The position numbers and the translations under genes are program-made. A DNA stretch of 64,000 nucleotides from Cichorium intybus. Lineage: Eukaryota; Streptophyta; Magnoliopsida; Asterales; Asteraceae. Below the pieces are notes generated by a model. It had not been told where the DNA came from. It was given only the letters and a program-made list of their open reading frames with translations, and made no database searches. The stretch is from positions 19,269,063-19,333,062 of the forward strand of contig CM042014.1 of assembly GCA_023525715.1 (NCBI GenBank), in the 5' to 3' direction. Shown in pieces: positions 34,967 through 50,994 of the stretch; the first letter of the stretch is position 1; every line of letters begins with the position of its first letter.

Positions 34967-36059
34967 CTGATGTTGCCGGAGCCTTTATCCGGTGAATCTT
35001 CGTGTTTGCCGTCTGATACCCAAGACCCTAGCTTTTCTGGAAGCTCGATCTTACTTACTAAAACCCCCTTTTCTGATTTCAGTAGCTATGTCAACTGGGG
35101 TACACGGGAATGGTGATGTTTCTTCATGGTGCCAATTTCATGTTTCATGCTCTTGCTCATTAAATCTCCAATCGATCGCTCAGGTAAAACTTACTAATTT
35201 CTGATTAGTGATTATTGTCGATGATTGCTCGAGAGATATTTTAACAGTTTTTTGATATTGAATTGATTAGTTCTCAAAATCAATCGACTGCTAAACATTC
35301 GTTCTGTTCATTTAAACTTTTTCCTTTTTGGTCTCCTTTGATTGTTTATTATTTGAAGCATTTTTCTGTAAACCTCTCTCTTCACCTTCTCGAAGAAGAA
35401 GAGCAAGATCGACCCAAGTGAAGAACTCCATGATTTCTAAGGTTTTCTTTGTAATTCTCATGTATGTCCTTCATCTTCAATCTTGTCTTCTATGTGTGTA
35501 TGTGTTTTAATCGATTTTCCTTCACGGATTTCCCAGTAGATTTGAGATATTTAATTGGCACTTGTAGTATCAGGTTCTATTATATTTTACATCTATGTTA
35601 GATTCACAAATTGGACCGTATACTCGTATTGCTGATGGCAGGGTTGTGTTCTGAAACGGGAAATCATGGTCCGATTTTGCTTATAAGTCTCCTAATCGGT
35701 AATAATGGTGTTTTCATCTTCAATTTTGATTTCCCCCACTTCAGGATATCAAACCATTGCGTTCAACTTTAAAATTTGAGTGTATACTATACTACAATAG
35801 TTTTGTAGAGAAACAGAGAAGTCCATTGAACTGTAAATATCTAAATCGTTTCAGTTTATTGCTTCTGATTTTCTTTCTGTACATACAATTCGGAACATTT
35901 CAAAATTTCACTTGCAAACACAGTCGTACAGACCCTGTTTTACAAGAGAAACACAATCATATTTGCTGAATTGTGGTTTAAGAGTAGACAGCAATCGTTA
36001 TACAGAAAATACTACTATCTAATTTGATTTATAGTCAACAATGACAACATGTATGTGGC

Positions 36060-36382
36060 GGTGCGAGGATTCCATTACCGTCTCCTCCACAGCGGTTGGG
36101 CTCAGCCACTGAGGATCCAGGCGAGGTTTTTAAAAGGAATGCCATTAATAAACTGGTGGAAACTGTACATATTGATGTTGAACATTTGAGGAAGAAGAGG
36201 GAGGTTGAAATGGAATCCATGTTTACTGCTCAAACGGTGTTGAGGCAGAGAGAAGAAGAGGTTTTAAAAGGTTTAAGAGAGATGCAACAAATCTTAATGG
36301 TGATGATGCTTTTGAGCCATCAGATTCTTTATCGAAACAGATGCTGGAGTCAGCATCATCTGATCTGCTATACAAGATGTAA
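36060..36382 (+). pseudogene. VPS23/ELC (TSG101 orthologue, ESCRT-I) fragment
   Basis: Reads a proline-rich stretch, then TEDPGEVFKRNAINKLVE, RKKREVEMESMFTAQ and VLRQREEEVLKGLREMQ, as in plant ELC coiled-coil regions. After a frameshift near 36290 it reads NGDDAFEPSDSLSKQMLES and then LLYKM before a stop at 36380-36382, like the steadiness-box start. The ubiquitin-binding UEV domain is absent. The parent protein sorts ubiquitinated cargo into multivesicular bodies. It is an internally shortened, frameshifted copy in Helitron B. Confidence 0.8.
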
Positions 36383-37978
36383 TCTATGCATTGACAGATT
36401 ACTGTTTTGATTTATTGTCTTTGTCTTTAACTGAACAGGGAAACCTAGCTAAGAAAGGAGTGTCTGAGTTGCAGCCGGGACATAGACAGGAGTGTCTGAG
36501 TTCTGTCAAGGACATCGCAGGAAACAGAGTGCCATCCGACGATCCTAATGCTACTACATCGGCACACACAATCGTCAGTTGCAACTTCGTCTTCGTTTAC
36601 AGTCTACACCTTTACTGGTGATTCAGTTGGCTTATTCTTTTTTATTCATTTTTTCCATCTTGCTTAAGATGAGAGCTTTATTGCAGTTCTTAAAGCAACT
36701 TTTAAACTATTGATGGATGACAGTCAACATCTCGAAAACAAGAGTCAAAAGCAACTTCATGGACCGGTATTATTGTTAGTGTTCATGGTTGTTTCTCTTT
36801 GATTGTGATACATGTCTTGAATGCAATTATGGTTTTGTCTCTCATTTCTTACCGGTTGTCGGAAAACTCATCTAGAAATATGTTATTTAGTGTGCATTTT
36901 CTATAATTGAAGACGTGTTTGTTGTTTATCTCATAGGTAAATTGAAGATGAGTGACTAAAATAAGTTCTCTTTTTTTTTTGGAAAGAGTTTTTATCGGTG
37001 GTGCAGGCAATCTACTCAGGTTTGCTTTTTGGCTTCTATTCAATGTGTTATTTGGTGGGTAACTAAAACTAATAATGATGTTTGTTAACCGGTAAAAGTT
37101 GGTCGTTATTCCATAACATTTAGGAATTTTTTGGTGATTGTGTCGCGAGAAAAATAATTGTTTCATTGCTGAGATTATCTACATAAAAATCATTACTTTT
37201 TGGGCCATTTATCTAAAACTCCTTTTATGAATGAACGCCTTTTTTCAGTTTTTTCAAATAGAAAAACTATAGTAGGTTTGCTTGATACTTACTGGTCAAA
37301 CCTGTAAGAGTTTTAAATCGCCAACGAGTTAAGGTAACCTTCTTATTTGATTAGAACCAAGAAGTTCTAAAAGTTCTAGAGAAAAGCTTCACAACATACT
37401 TAAGTGGCTGAGGTCTCCCCTGGTTTAATTGGATCAACCCACCTATAATAGAAGATGATTATCTTTTATATAAACTGTGCGCACTCAATATGATGGAGAA
37501 AATAGTGTCAGATAAGTTAGTAAAAAGGTTTTCATTTATTTACCTCATGTTCCATTAAAACTTGAAAAGTATGGCAGGTAAAAACAGATGACAAAACTTG
37601 CTTGGTAATGAAACATTTGCAGTGTTTCTTTATAAGGATAGGAGCTCTGAAACAATTTAATTGAGGTAAGAGCTTCCAAAAACAAAACAATATTCATCAT
37701 CAGTACACAATTAATAACGAATTCAGATGAAGTAACCATCCAAGCAAAAAAAAGAGATGGTGAAGATGAAATCTTGCACATCAACTTTAGAACCAATTTG
37801 ATTTGGAAGATATTCATGTAAGCATATATATTCCATCATTTATAAGGTGTTTAATAGTTTGTATTTTATCAAATGTTGAGATTATTAAGGTATGATTGGT
37901 TCTGGAACATATGGATGGTCATGTGACGAAATTGCTATAATACACAACTGAATAAAAGTATGTTGATATTTTTTGCAG

Positions 37979-38218
37979 ATGACCCAAATTGGAACAGTGA
38001 CAGAAGCAATTGAAGTGGTAAAGATGGCTAAAGATGCTGAATGGGGAGTTGTAATATCGCAAAGAAGTGGTGAAACGGATGATTGTTTCATTGCTGACCT
38101 GGCGGTTGATCTTCCCACTGGTCATATTAAAGCAGGTGCGCCTTCTCGTGGATCCAATGTCAAAGAAAAACAAAATCAGATCCAAACAATACCCGTGCTC
38201 CGCACGGGTCGAACCTAG
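37979..38218 (+). pseudogene. Enolase exon fragment running into the Helitron terminus
   Basis: After a TTTTTTGCAG splice acceptor it reads MTQIGTVTEAIEVVKMAKDA, then GWGVV-like EWGVVISQRSGETDD, FIADLAVDL and GHIKAGAPSRG. This is the C-terminal enolase block with the SHRSGET region (here SQRSGET, so the catalytic His is changed). Homology stops near 38146. The frame then crosses the Helitron hairpin and its TAG stop (38216-38218) is part of the terminal CTAG. The parent enzyme makes phosphoenolpyruvate; this piece is not functional as enolase. Confidence 0.85.
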
Positions 38219-39063
38219 TTGAGAACAAATAGCAATTTCTTTGAATTTGTTACACCATCTTCAAACTGAATTTCTTCTGATCAATAATGAATTCACAAAA
38301 TGAAATACCTAGAGTACTTACGCGTTGTTGATATGGCATGACAGAAGATTAATGGCAGTTAAGACTATTTATTAAATATGAATATTTGAACTTAAAATTT
38401 GCATTTAGGTAATTAGGTTTAATCTATTATGGTTGATAGCAAATTACTTGTAATAAATAACTTGATCGAGTTAACTTTCAAATATCCCACGATTGGTATT
38501 ATTCATCCACGTAAACAGTGACGATGAGGTAAATGACTTATAGAATGTTGGTCGTTATATGTTGCCATATAACAACTTTAGCGGTTATTCTATTAAAAAA
38601 AAACACAAAATATATGCCTGCCGACTACTAAGAGGATGCTTGGATGTAACGTGACAATTGTGAGTCAAAAAGATGGGATATTGACTTTTTTTTTTTTTTT
38701 TTTTTCCAAAAACTGCCCTCACAAAATAATTATTTTTTCTTAAAAACCAATTTATTCTTGATTTTTTAAAAGAATTAATTTTTAAAAATATATTACATTT
38801 TTTGAAGTGATCACTTCTACAGCTGTAAAAGAAACTGCTTCTATTTGATCATGTAAATTTTGTTGAATACAATTGATTGTTAATTTATAATCACCTAATT
38901 ATGTTCAATTTGGATCAAATCTAAAATAACCTTCAATCTCAAAGGAGAATAACAACAATGAAGATGAGAATAACACGTATGAAAGTGTACTTTACAGTTT
39001 ACACCACCAATCAAGGTCGCCATCGTTACCACCAACAGCTGCCGCAGCACTTGTACTGAGCGA
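38219..39063. other. Intergenic, no supported gene
   Basis: AT-rich, with poly-T at about 38682. Nothing recognised. Confidence 0.6.
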
Positions 39064-41095
39064 AATGTGGATTAACCATAAAATCAGCTAATTACGTTTG
39101 ATTAACTGTGGTATAATTTTAGTTGCTATCCTTTTTTGTTTGATTTTTAACAATGCAAGTCCCTCAGTTTGTAGAATTATTACATCTTGTAAATTAACCA
39201 TTACGCGGAAGGATGCTGGCCATAGAAGACGATGGATACAATTGACAAAAAAATTCATAAGAATCGTATTCTTGATATCAATGTTTCTTACATCTAATGA
39301 CTTCGATGATTCTCATCAACTCAACAAGAACTATACTTCATCTATTTTGATATTCTAATGAAAAATCAAAGTATGATTTCTACAACTAGTAACAAATTGA
39401 ATAAACCTGTTCGGGAAAATTGTACTGGAAAATGGAAGTTGATGAACTGATACTTCACAATGCATTTAGGGACTCCTTATAATCTCCCGGAATCACAGAT
39501 CTGAACTTCTCCAAAAAAGCATTATCATGGTCATTAGAGGAAGGTGGTGATACAGTGGCCATAAGAACAAAATTATCTTCATCATCAACGTCTGTTTCAA
39601 ACACCTTGTGAAAAGCATCCTTAAGTTCTTGTATCAATGTCATATAGAACTCTTCATCCAGAGGGATCACATTGATGATAAAGACACCATGATCATCAAG
39701 AAGTGATCTCGCAGCATGAATTATAGATTTCTTAACAAATTCTGGTGGTGGAGCACTAATGCCATTTTGAGCCTCACTTGAATCCAAATCAACCATAACT
39801 ACATCAAATTTAGCATCCAAACCATCAATTTTAACCTGCGAATTTGAATAATCTGCGTCCCCTTTTGTTTGTTGCGATGCAAGGTTTTGAATAACATCAA
39901 TGGCATCTCCTACGATTAGTTGAATATATTTCCCGTTGTTTAACCCGAAATACTCCTCTGCAGCAGTCAAAACAGCCTGATCTGCCTCCACTCCAACAAC
40001 TTGAAACGCCATCCGAGTGTTCAAGAAACTTAACAAAGCACCACCACCAACCCCTAAACACAAAGCTCTTGGAGTAAACCCTTGTTGAATTCGCTCATTG
40101 AGATGTGAAGCGATCAAGGAAAGACCAGAAACCATATGAGTCAAGTATGGATGAACCAAAACCGTTGTATCAACTTCAAATTTTACGTTCTTCATTTTCC
40201 TCAAACTTTTCAAGTCTAACTCTGTATTACTCTCGCCATCATCAAGAATGGGAAGAAGAGCGACCTCTGATTGAATCAAATTCGGCATCCTTTTAAACCT
40301 CAATCGCCTCCGGAGTTTTTTATTGCTATCACCATTACTTCCTAATTCGACATCTTCAACAACAAATTCACCAACAAAGGCGCCGCAAAATCTAGCTATA
40401 TTCGCACGATACAACACATTATCTTCAAAAATCAAGAATACGGTATTTGGCATACCGTTCTCGAAACACACTTTTGGAGTCAAAGCCGTTACTACCGATT
40501 TCAATTCTATCTCTAGTTTCTTTCTATCCACGGCATCAGTAACTGGAGGGCGAATATAAATGCAGGGCTGTGGATTCAGCGCGAGATCATTGCCGATTAA
40601 GATGAGGCGGGAGAGGCCAGGGAAGTTTAATAGGATCTGAAGTTGCCCAGATTCGGTACAGAACTTCCAGTCTGTTTCCCGCTGTTCCGGTACAATCATG
40701 GCGGCGACATTTGGGACGCCATTGTCATCGACGGCTATCGGGGAATCGAGTACGGCTACGCGGATCCTCGGAGTGTGGAGGTAGCAGCGGTGAATAAGGG
40801 TGTTTGGGATTGTGAATGTGATGAACCGCGATGGCTTTAGGGTTTCGAATATTGTTGGGTCGTTCGACATTGCTAGCGTTGATGAGAAGATTGAAAGTTA
40901 GTTGCAGGAATCGGAGGTGTTTGCAACTGTTTTAAAGACGCACAGTTTACGTTTGATTTGAAATTTAATACCCGAATTTTCCATCACCTTTCGGTTTTGG
41001 GACCAGGCAATCTAAACTGAAAAAACTAATACGGAATTATTATTGTTATATTACTTTGTTTGATTTATAATCTAATATAAATAACTGATAATGGT
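39064..41095. repeat. Segmental duplication, copy B
   Basis: Matches 23270-25250 including both flanks. This copy has small indels in its 3' flank, and about 14 kb of mostly transposon DNA now separates the two. Confidence 0.88.
39455..40870 (-). CDS. METTL13-like methyltransferase (spermidine-synthase-fold half), gene B
   Basis: 471 codons, no intron, ATG at 40870 (MSNDPTIFETLKPSRF). Clearly a paralogue of gene A over its whole length. The SAM-binding motif is ALCLGVGGGALLSFLN, the acidic loop is VGVEADQAV (the GVEVDE of gene A becomes GVEADQ), and VGDAIDVIQN and DVVMVDLDSSEA are kept. It lacks the N-terminal methyltransferase domain of full METTL13. Same strand and flanks as gene A, so it arose by local duplication. 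The change of the acidic-loop residues could alter cofactor binding. Substrate unknown. Confidence 0.9.
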   Translation of the reverse strand: MSNDPTIFETLKPSRFITFTIPNTLIHRCYLHTPRIRVAVLDSPIAVDDNGVPNVAAMIVPEQRETDWKFCTESGQLQILLNFPGLSRLILIGNDLALNPQPCIYIRPPVTDAVDRKKLEIELKSVVTALTPKVCFENGMPNTVFLIFEDNVLYRANIARFCGAFVGEFVVEDVELGSNGDSNKKLRRRLRFKRMPNLIQSEVALLPILDDGESNTELDLKSLRKMKNVKFEVDTTVLVHPYLTHMVSGLSLIASHLNERIQQGFTPRALCLGVGGGALLSFLNTRMAFQVVGVEADQAVLTAAEEYFGLNNGKYIQLIVGDAIDVIQNLASQQTKGDADYSNSQVKIDGLDAKFDVVMVDLDSSEAQNGISAPPPEFVKKSIIHAARSLLDDHGVFIINVIPLDEEFYMTLIQELKDAFHKVFETDVDDEDNFVLMATVSPPSSNDHDNAFLEKFRSVIPGDYKESLNAL

Positions 41096-41315
41096 TTTCT
41101 GTGAACATGTCACTTCTTTTAACATAGAACTTGAATTAATTTCTTTTTAATTTGATTATTAAGCACGTAAACATGCCTAGGGTGTAAATGAGCCGAGCCG
41201 GCTTGTGAGCTACCTGGGACCGGCTCGATAAAAGCTCGGCTCGAGACCGATCTTAAACAAGCCCGAGCGGAGCCTGTGTCACCAAGCTCGATTAGGCTCG
41301 CAAACCCTAAACGAG

Positions 41316-45020
<3,705 letters not shown>

Positions 45021-45338
45021 TAAAAGGTATTTAATCATTTAATCATATATAATATAATTTTAGAATATAAGTTATTAAGTAAGTTGTTATTTTCCTGCAT
45101 TAGAGTAAAAGCTTGTTAACGAGCTCGAGCCGAGCTTAAGCTCGTTTAGGCTTGTTAAGAATTAAACGAGCCAAGTCCGAGCCCGAGCCGAACATTTCTT
45201 AACGAGCCCGAGCCGAGCTTAGGTCCATAAAGCTCGTAACGAGCCGAGCCCGAGCCGAGCCCTATATATTTCCTAACGAGCCCGAGCCGAGCTTGGTCAG
45301 GCTCGAACTCGGCTCGACTCGTTTGCAACCCTAAATTT

Positions 45339-46764
45339 ACATGCCACTTCTCAATTATCATCTACCAACTTGGCATTGTCTTTAAACATGACATGATTAA
45401 TCGGCAATGATATGCCTTATTTGAGAAATAAAGAAAATTTAGAGGGTGCTACAAAACTTTTTTTTTGGAGGTTTAAATAATGTTGTTTTCTGTGCTTAAA
45501 TAGGATTAGATAACAAGTTTAATTAATTTTTTTACCAATCAAAATCTAATAATCTAGTTTATATATTTTAAATTATATTAATATCTATATTATGTTTAAA
45601 TGTTTTGACTAACAAGTAACAAGAAAATATTTTGTAATATTTTAATTTTTTAATAACAAAATATTATTTTTCAGTATATATTTGTTAATTATTTCGATAT
45701 GGTCCAATATATATTTGCTATATGGTTTTCTTCTCAATGTATATTCTTTTAATTATTCTAATTTTATCATCATATTTATATGTGTTTTCTTATGTTTTTC
45801 TTATAATAAATTCTTCTTATCTATATTATAACCATAAAACTAAATACCATAACACATCTTTAAAAAAATTATTATAACTAGTTACTCTATTTCTAACGTT
45901 ATAAATCTTATATATTAAGAAGTTTTTAATAAATATAAGCATGTTAAACCAAATAAAATATTATAAATTCAATAATAGAAAAACTCTAACATCTAAACTA
46001 AGTATAATTAAACTAAAACAATATCGTATAATGTATTTTGTTATCCCCATCTGTTTTTACTTTTTTTATTCTTTATATAAATTAATGTTGTTTACCATAG
46101 TTTTCAATTATTTATTTCATCATCATTTCTATTTCATTTGAAGTTTAATATAAACATAACAGAAAGTATGGTTAATTAGATCAACCAAAGTAGATTTTTT
46201 TTTACTATAACTTCTTTTATTTTCAAATATTAATAAAACCAAACTATTATTTTACTAACCTTACAAATTATATAGGGTTTAATAGATTATATTAAAAATA
46301 TAATAAAGCATTATTAAAATGGATCGAGTAATCCTTTGCCTCCGGACAATCATCTAAAATTTTTATTTTTATGTTTTCATTTCGTGCATGATAACTATTT
46401 ATAAATAATAAGTCTTATGACTATTTATAAATAATAAAAGTATAAATAAAACTAAAATAAGGCTGATAACTATATATAAATAAAAAAACGATGACAATAA
46501 TATATAATAGTGATTATTATTATTATTATAAATATTACGATTATCTTTTAAAAATAAATTAATATTAAATAATAATTAAATAATAATAATAATAATAATA
46601 ATTAGCTAAATAATAATAATATTAATATTAATCAAAATCATTAACAATAATAATAATATATTAATAAAATTAAAAATAAAAACCTAGCTACCATAAATAT
46701 GATGGAATTATAGATGAAAGCTTACTTATGAAAAATTAAAAAAAATTAAAATTATCTTATATCT
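45339..46764. other. AT-rich intergenic DNA, no supported gene
   Basis: Contains ATT/AAT trinucleotide runs near 46510-46660. No coding or TIR signal seen. Confidence 0.65.
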
Positions 46765-46860
46765 AAAAGAAGGTTGAACTGGAACCCTCACCTACCACTT
46801 CACCTAAAGTATTTAGCAAAAAGTTGTAGTGACCACTAGGCCATTGCTTTTTTGGCTCAT
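46765..46860 (-). mobile_element. Possible tRNA-derived SINE fragment
   Basis: The minus strand reads TGGCCTAGTGGTCAC (A-box-like, 46829-46843) and GGGTTCCAGTTCAACC (B-box-like, about 46772-46787), with ~40 bases between. No tail or target duplication was seen. Confidence 0.35.
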
Positions 46861-47167
46861 TGATATATTTATAATAAATTACAATTTATGTGTCAAATAA
46901 CATGTTTAGGCTGTGTTTGATAGTTGCTGATTGAGTTAGATCTGACTGAGTCAGAAGCTCGGACTGAATCAGCCTCTGACTGAAACCATTCTGTTTGATT
47001 ATGCATCTAACTGAATTTGATGAATGATGAAAATGACCATATTACCCTTCTATTTTATATTTTGTTGGATATAATGCATCTGTTTGACCTGACTAGGGTA
47101 AAATGAATGACACAAATTATAAATCCATAACATAACATCTAGAAGTATTCCAAAAAAGATCATAACA

Positions 47168-48044
47168 TATATATCATTAAAAGTTGCACGTTTCGTCCCT
47201 GTTAGATATAAAATGACTATATTGTCCTTTTCTATTCCTTTTCTTGATTTTTCATTATTTTTTATTAATATTTTAATTAAAAAATAACCCCATCCAGCCC
47301 ACCCCTTCACATCCATCAGTCTCTCTCTCTCTCTCTCTCTATTTCTCTTTATTCTCTATCTCTCTCTCCTTTCCTCCTCACCCTTTAACCCTAACCTACC
47401 TTTTACAAACCCATCGAAAGAAACCCTAAACAACATCCAACCACCACCAGACTGTATTGCCCTGAAGCCACCACAATCGTCGCCTTGAAGCCACCACCAC
47501 CACGTTGCCCTATCATAGCTATTTGATTTCCTTTGACCTGAATCACAGCCACCACCACGTGCCTAGTGACGATGCCCTTCAGCGATGCAAAGCATACTGA
47601 CGATGATCCCCAATGGCAGCATCACTTCCATCCATTGAAAGCGGCCCATCATCTTCCTATTTACTCACCGCTGCTTCATCTTTTCTACTTCTCAATGTTG
47701 TAGACGACCACGCGCACAGACATATAGAAGTCTGTGTGCTTTGTTCTTTGTTCTTTGTTTTCCGACAGTGGTTCGTCTCAGTGGCAGAAGTTGTTGGTTT
47801 TCAGAGAGAATCTGATGGGTTCGAAAAGGGTGGGTTATTTTTTCCTTTTTCTAATTATAAATTATGAAAAAAAATAATGAAAAATTAAAAAAGAAATTAC
47901 TTAGGGCAAAATAGTCATTTTATGTCTACTAGGGACAACGCATGCAACTTTTAATGATATAAGGGTCGATCCAAGTTAATTTTTGAAAATAGGGACTAAA
48001 TGCGTCATTTGACACTTGCACCATGGATGGATCGTGTAATTTAC
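47168..48044. mobile_element. TIR transposon, left end truncated
   Basis: ATATCATTAAAAGTTGCA..TCCCT..ATAAAATGACTAT at 47171-47220 is inverted at about 47905-47965. On the right the homology runs on to a terminus GTAAATTACACGATCC (complement, 48044), which the left side lacks. It contains a (CT)n at about 47321-47341 and CCACCACC-rich, gene-like sequence; an 84-codon frame at 47613-47867 is not recognised. Confidence 0.5.
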
Positions 48045-48716
48045 TAATATATTTACATAAAATGGTTATATGTACGAATAGTTTACTGTTCTCTTTTTAT
48101 ATATTTTATATATGTTAATTTTTTAAATCTTTTCATAAATCAATTTATCTTTTGTATGTTATTTTAATTTATTTTCATAAATTTTATAATGTTTGTTTAA
48201 TATCCCCGTGAAACAACTATCAATTTATCTTTTATAATATTATTAATAACATAAAAAATATGGATAATGACATACTAATCTATTTTTTTTTAATTTTTCA
48301 TATTCTATAAATAATAAATTTTTAATTTCTTTTTCAAATCAATTTCAAGTCTCCTTCTTTTTTTGATAAGTATATTGATTATTATTTTTCTTTTTATGAT
48401 TTTATAAATATTTACTATTGCAAATTGACTAAATCAATTTATAGATACAAACAAAATACATTGATTAATCTAATCATAACTAAAATATTGGTAAAACTAA
48501 AATTTATAAATAAATGGAATTAAATAACTATATATTCCCCTGCCTCAAGTTAATTAGTATCTAATTATTTAATTTCATGGCTAAGAATATCCATTTAATT
48601 TTGTGATGTATGGAAAACAATATGTGATAATTAGTTCCATGGTCGTTTATAACTCCGGAGTTCTTTACTTATAAATTAGTTGTGATTTGATGTAAAATAA
48701 ATGTATATCATTTTTA

Positions 48717-48878
48717 TGAATGATATACATTTATTGACAATTTTGTTGACAATTTTACCCCTCAAAGTTCTCCTGCATCTCGCAGGGTGCTTTGTAGTTC
48801 GAAGTAGGGAGTGTATTATGAGCTTGTACTTTGTGTTGGGTGTGGAATAAAATATTTGCTTGCCTTTCAAAAAAAAAA
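48717..48878 (+). mobile_element. 5'-truncated LINE stub with poly-A and long TSD
   Basis: A ~160-bp insert ends GGAATAAAATATTTGCTTGC, then CTTTC and a poly-A run. It is flanked by an 18-bp duplication AAATGTATATCATTTTTA (48699-48716 and 48879-48896). Poly-A plus long TSD shows target-primed reverse transcription. Its first bases (AATGATATACATTT) are an inverted copy of the target. Confidence 0.75.
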
Positions 48879-49613
48879 AAATGTATATCATTTTTAATTT
48901 TTATAAATTGTTTTAGGCAATTTTTAATCGTAATTTTTTTATATTGTGAAAAAGAAAAGTGATGATTAATAAATGTCTATGAGTAACAACAACATCAAGA
49001 GATCCCAATGATTAATGAACAGTCGTGTCTCGATAAAGGGTAGGACGATCGTGTCATATAGATGACCATCGACATTTGCAAAATGAGAACCTCTAAATGA
49101 GGTGAAAACAATGAAACAGTAAGCAAGAGTGAGCAACATGACATATATGAAAGAATATGATAATAAACGCATAAGGACTTTGAAAACCTGCAAATGAAAC
49201 AAACAATAGGGAGTTTAATATGATCAATAAAACAAATACATGAATAAATAAATAAAAAACATGCATACGAGTAAGAAATAGATATTTACAACAATGATCA
49301 AAAAACAGAACAAACAAACCTACAAGGATGCCAACCTACTTATCTACCAAGTATGAACATTTAAAAGAATTTTAGGTAAAAAATTAATATAATTATTCAT
49401 AGAATATTTACAAAAGAATTGTCGGTCAATATCAATATATATTTAGTTGGTTATCATCTATATTTTATTAAATAAAATAAAAAAATTTGCCTGTAGACCT
49501 GGTATGAAAATAATTATTCATCTGTGATAGTTGCTTAGTGAATAGATCGACCAAGTTCTCAAAAGATGCAACTCTACTAACGATAATGTCTTCATTCTTG
49601 ACAACCTTAAGAA

Positions 49614-50114
49614 CAGGGGCGGACGCAGAATTTATCAATATTCCGAACTAATATAATAAGAAAAAAAATTCCGACCAAACATAATAACATAAAAACGTTT
49701 AAAAGTATGTTAATTTTAATTAGCTCAAATGCTCATTTTAATTAACCCAAATGTAATTTTAATTAGCTCAAATGTCCGGCAATTGGATTTGTCGTGATCG
49801 ACCAGCAAATAACAATTGTCCATTAATTTTAATTAGCTAAAATGCCCATTTTTAATTACCCCAAATGTAATTTTAATTAGCTCAAATGTTCGACAATTGG
49901 ATTTGTCGTGATCGGCCAGCAATTGTCCATTAATTTTAATTAGTCCAATTAGACTTAGTGGGTCGGTGGCACTTTATTATTTAAGCGGTGACACTTTTTT
50001 TTTCGCACCGTTGCACCCTATTAGAAAATAAAAAATAAAAACTTTTTTCGTCTACGTGCACGAATTTTAGCAGGTGCCCGGGCCCCCTTGTGCACTATAA
50101 TAAAACTGCCACTG
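49614..50114. mobile_element. hAT MITE with perfect 8-bp TSD
   Basis: Ends CAGGGGCGGACGCAG and (complement) CAGTGGCAGTTTTA. TSD CTTAAGAA at 49606-49613 and 50115-50122. An internal ~110-base unit with TTAATTAGCTCAAATGT and GGATTTGTCGTGATCG is duplicated (about 49735-49935). Confidence 0.88.
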
Positions 50115-50994
50115 CTTAAGAATATAATGATATTTTGTAGTATATGTTATGTGAGCTTGTGTGTCCTAGGTTATTTAGTCAAAATGACTACACCCTGGCT
50201 GTCACAAAAAATCCAAACAAGATCATCAATGATGTGAGCAACATCGAGACCTCTGATGAACTTCTCCATCCACATAGTCGCATTTGTAACTTTGTTAGTT
50301 GCAATATTCTCAACATTTTTGTCAAACTTCTCCAAGTCTTCGCTCATCCATTTAATAAAAACATGCATCCTAATTATAAACAGGAATCGTTTCTATCCGT
50401 TTGGAAGCTAGCATCAATGTAATCATTTATACTGACTTTTCCTCACTATCATAAACCAACAGCATGTCTTTTGTTCCTCTCAAATACTTGAGCATGTTAT
50501 TGGCTACCACCAAATGATTGGTGCTAGGATTAGCCTAATATCGACTAGTCATGCTCAAGGCATAAAATACATCAGACCTTGTACATATAATGACATACGT
50601 GATTGATCTCATAGTTAACGTATATGGAACTCAACCCATCCTACCTATCTCTTTAGTTGAACTAGGCAATTGATCTTTACCCAATGTCATACCATGATGC
50701 TTAATCTTTCTTAGAACCTTGTATCTTGAATTTATGTATGACCTTATCTATGTATGTATTGTGGTTCAATCAATTAAGTCGTCTATATCTTATGATATAG
50801 ATCTGTATACACAATATATATGTTGCCTCTCTCATGTCTTTTATAGATAAAGAATTCTCAAGCTAAACTTTTACACTTTGCAAAGTTAGGACATCATTTC
50901 ATATGGGTAGTATCTTAGCAACATACAAAACAAGGAATATTATAGTACTCCCACTAAGCCTTTCATATACACATAACTCATAATTACTCCTAGT

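Larger units (their letters stand above)
34074..38218 (+). mobile_element. Helitron B, gene-capturing, non-autonomous
   Basis: The 5' end reads TTTCATTACC, TATATATTAAAAACC, then TTCTAGAAGG at 34104. This matches the 5' end of Helitron C at the same spacing, with unrelated sequence outside. The 3' end is a perfect 8-bp stem ACCCGTGC-TCC-GCACGGGT (38191-38209) followed by CGAACCTAG|T. It carries exon pieces of CIPK, VPS23/ELC and enolase, all in its own orientation, and no Rep or helicase. The exact first base is uncertain because the 5' flank is T rather than the usual A. Confidence 0.8.

Noticed and set aside
37545..37817. 90-codon minus-strand frame inside Helitron B
   Set aside because: No family similarity, low-complexity AT-rich codons, antisense to the cargo.
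34074..38218. Reading the CIPK, ELC and enolase pieces as three host genes
   Set aside because: Each lacks essential domains, has frameshifts or abrupt ends, and all sit between Helitron ends.
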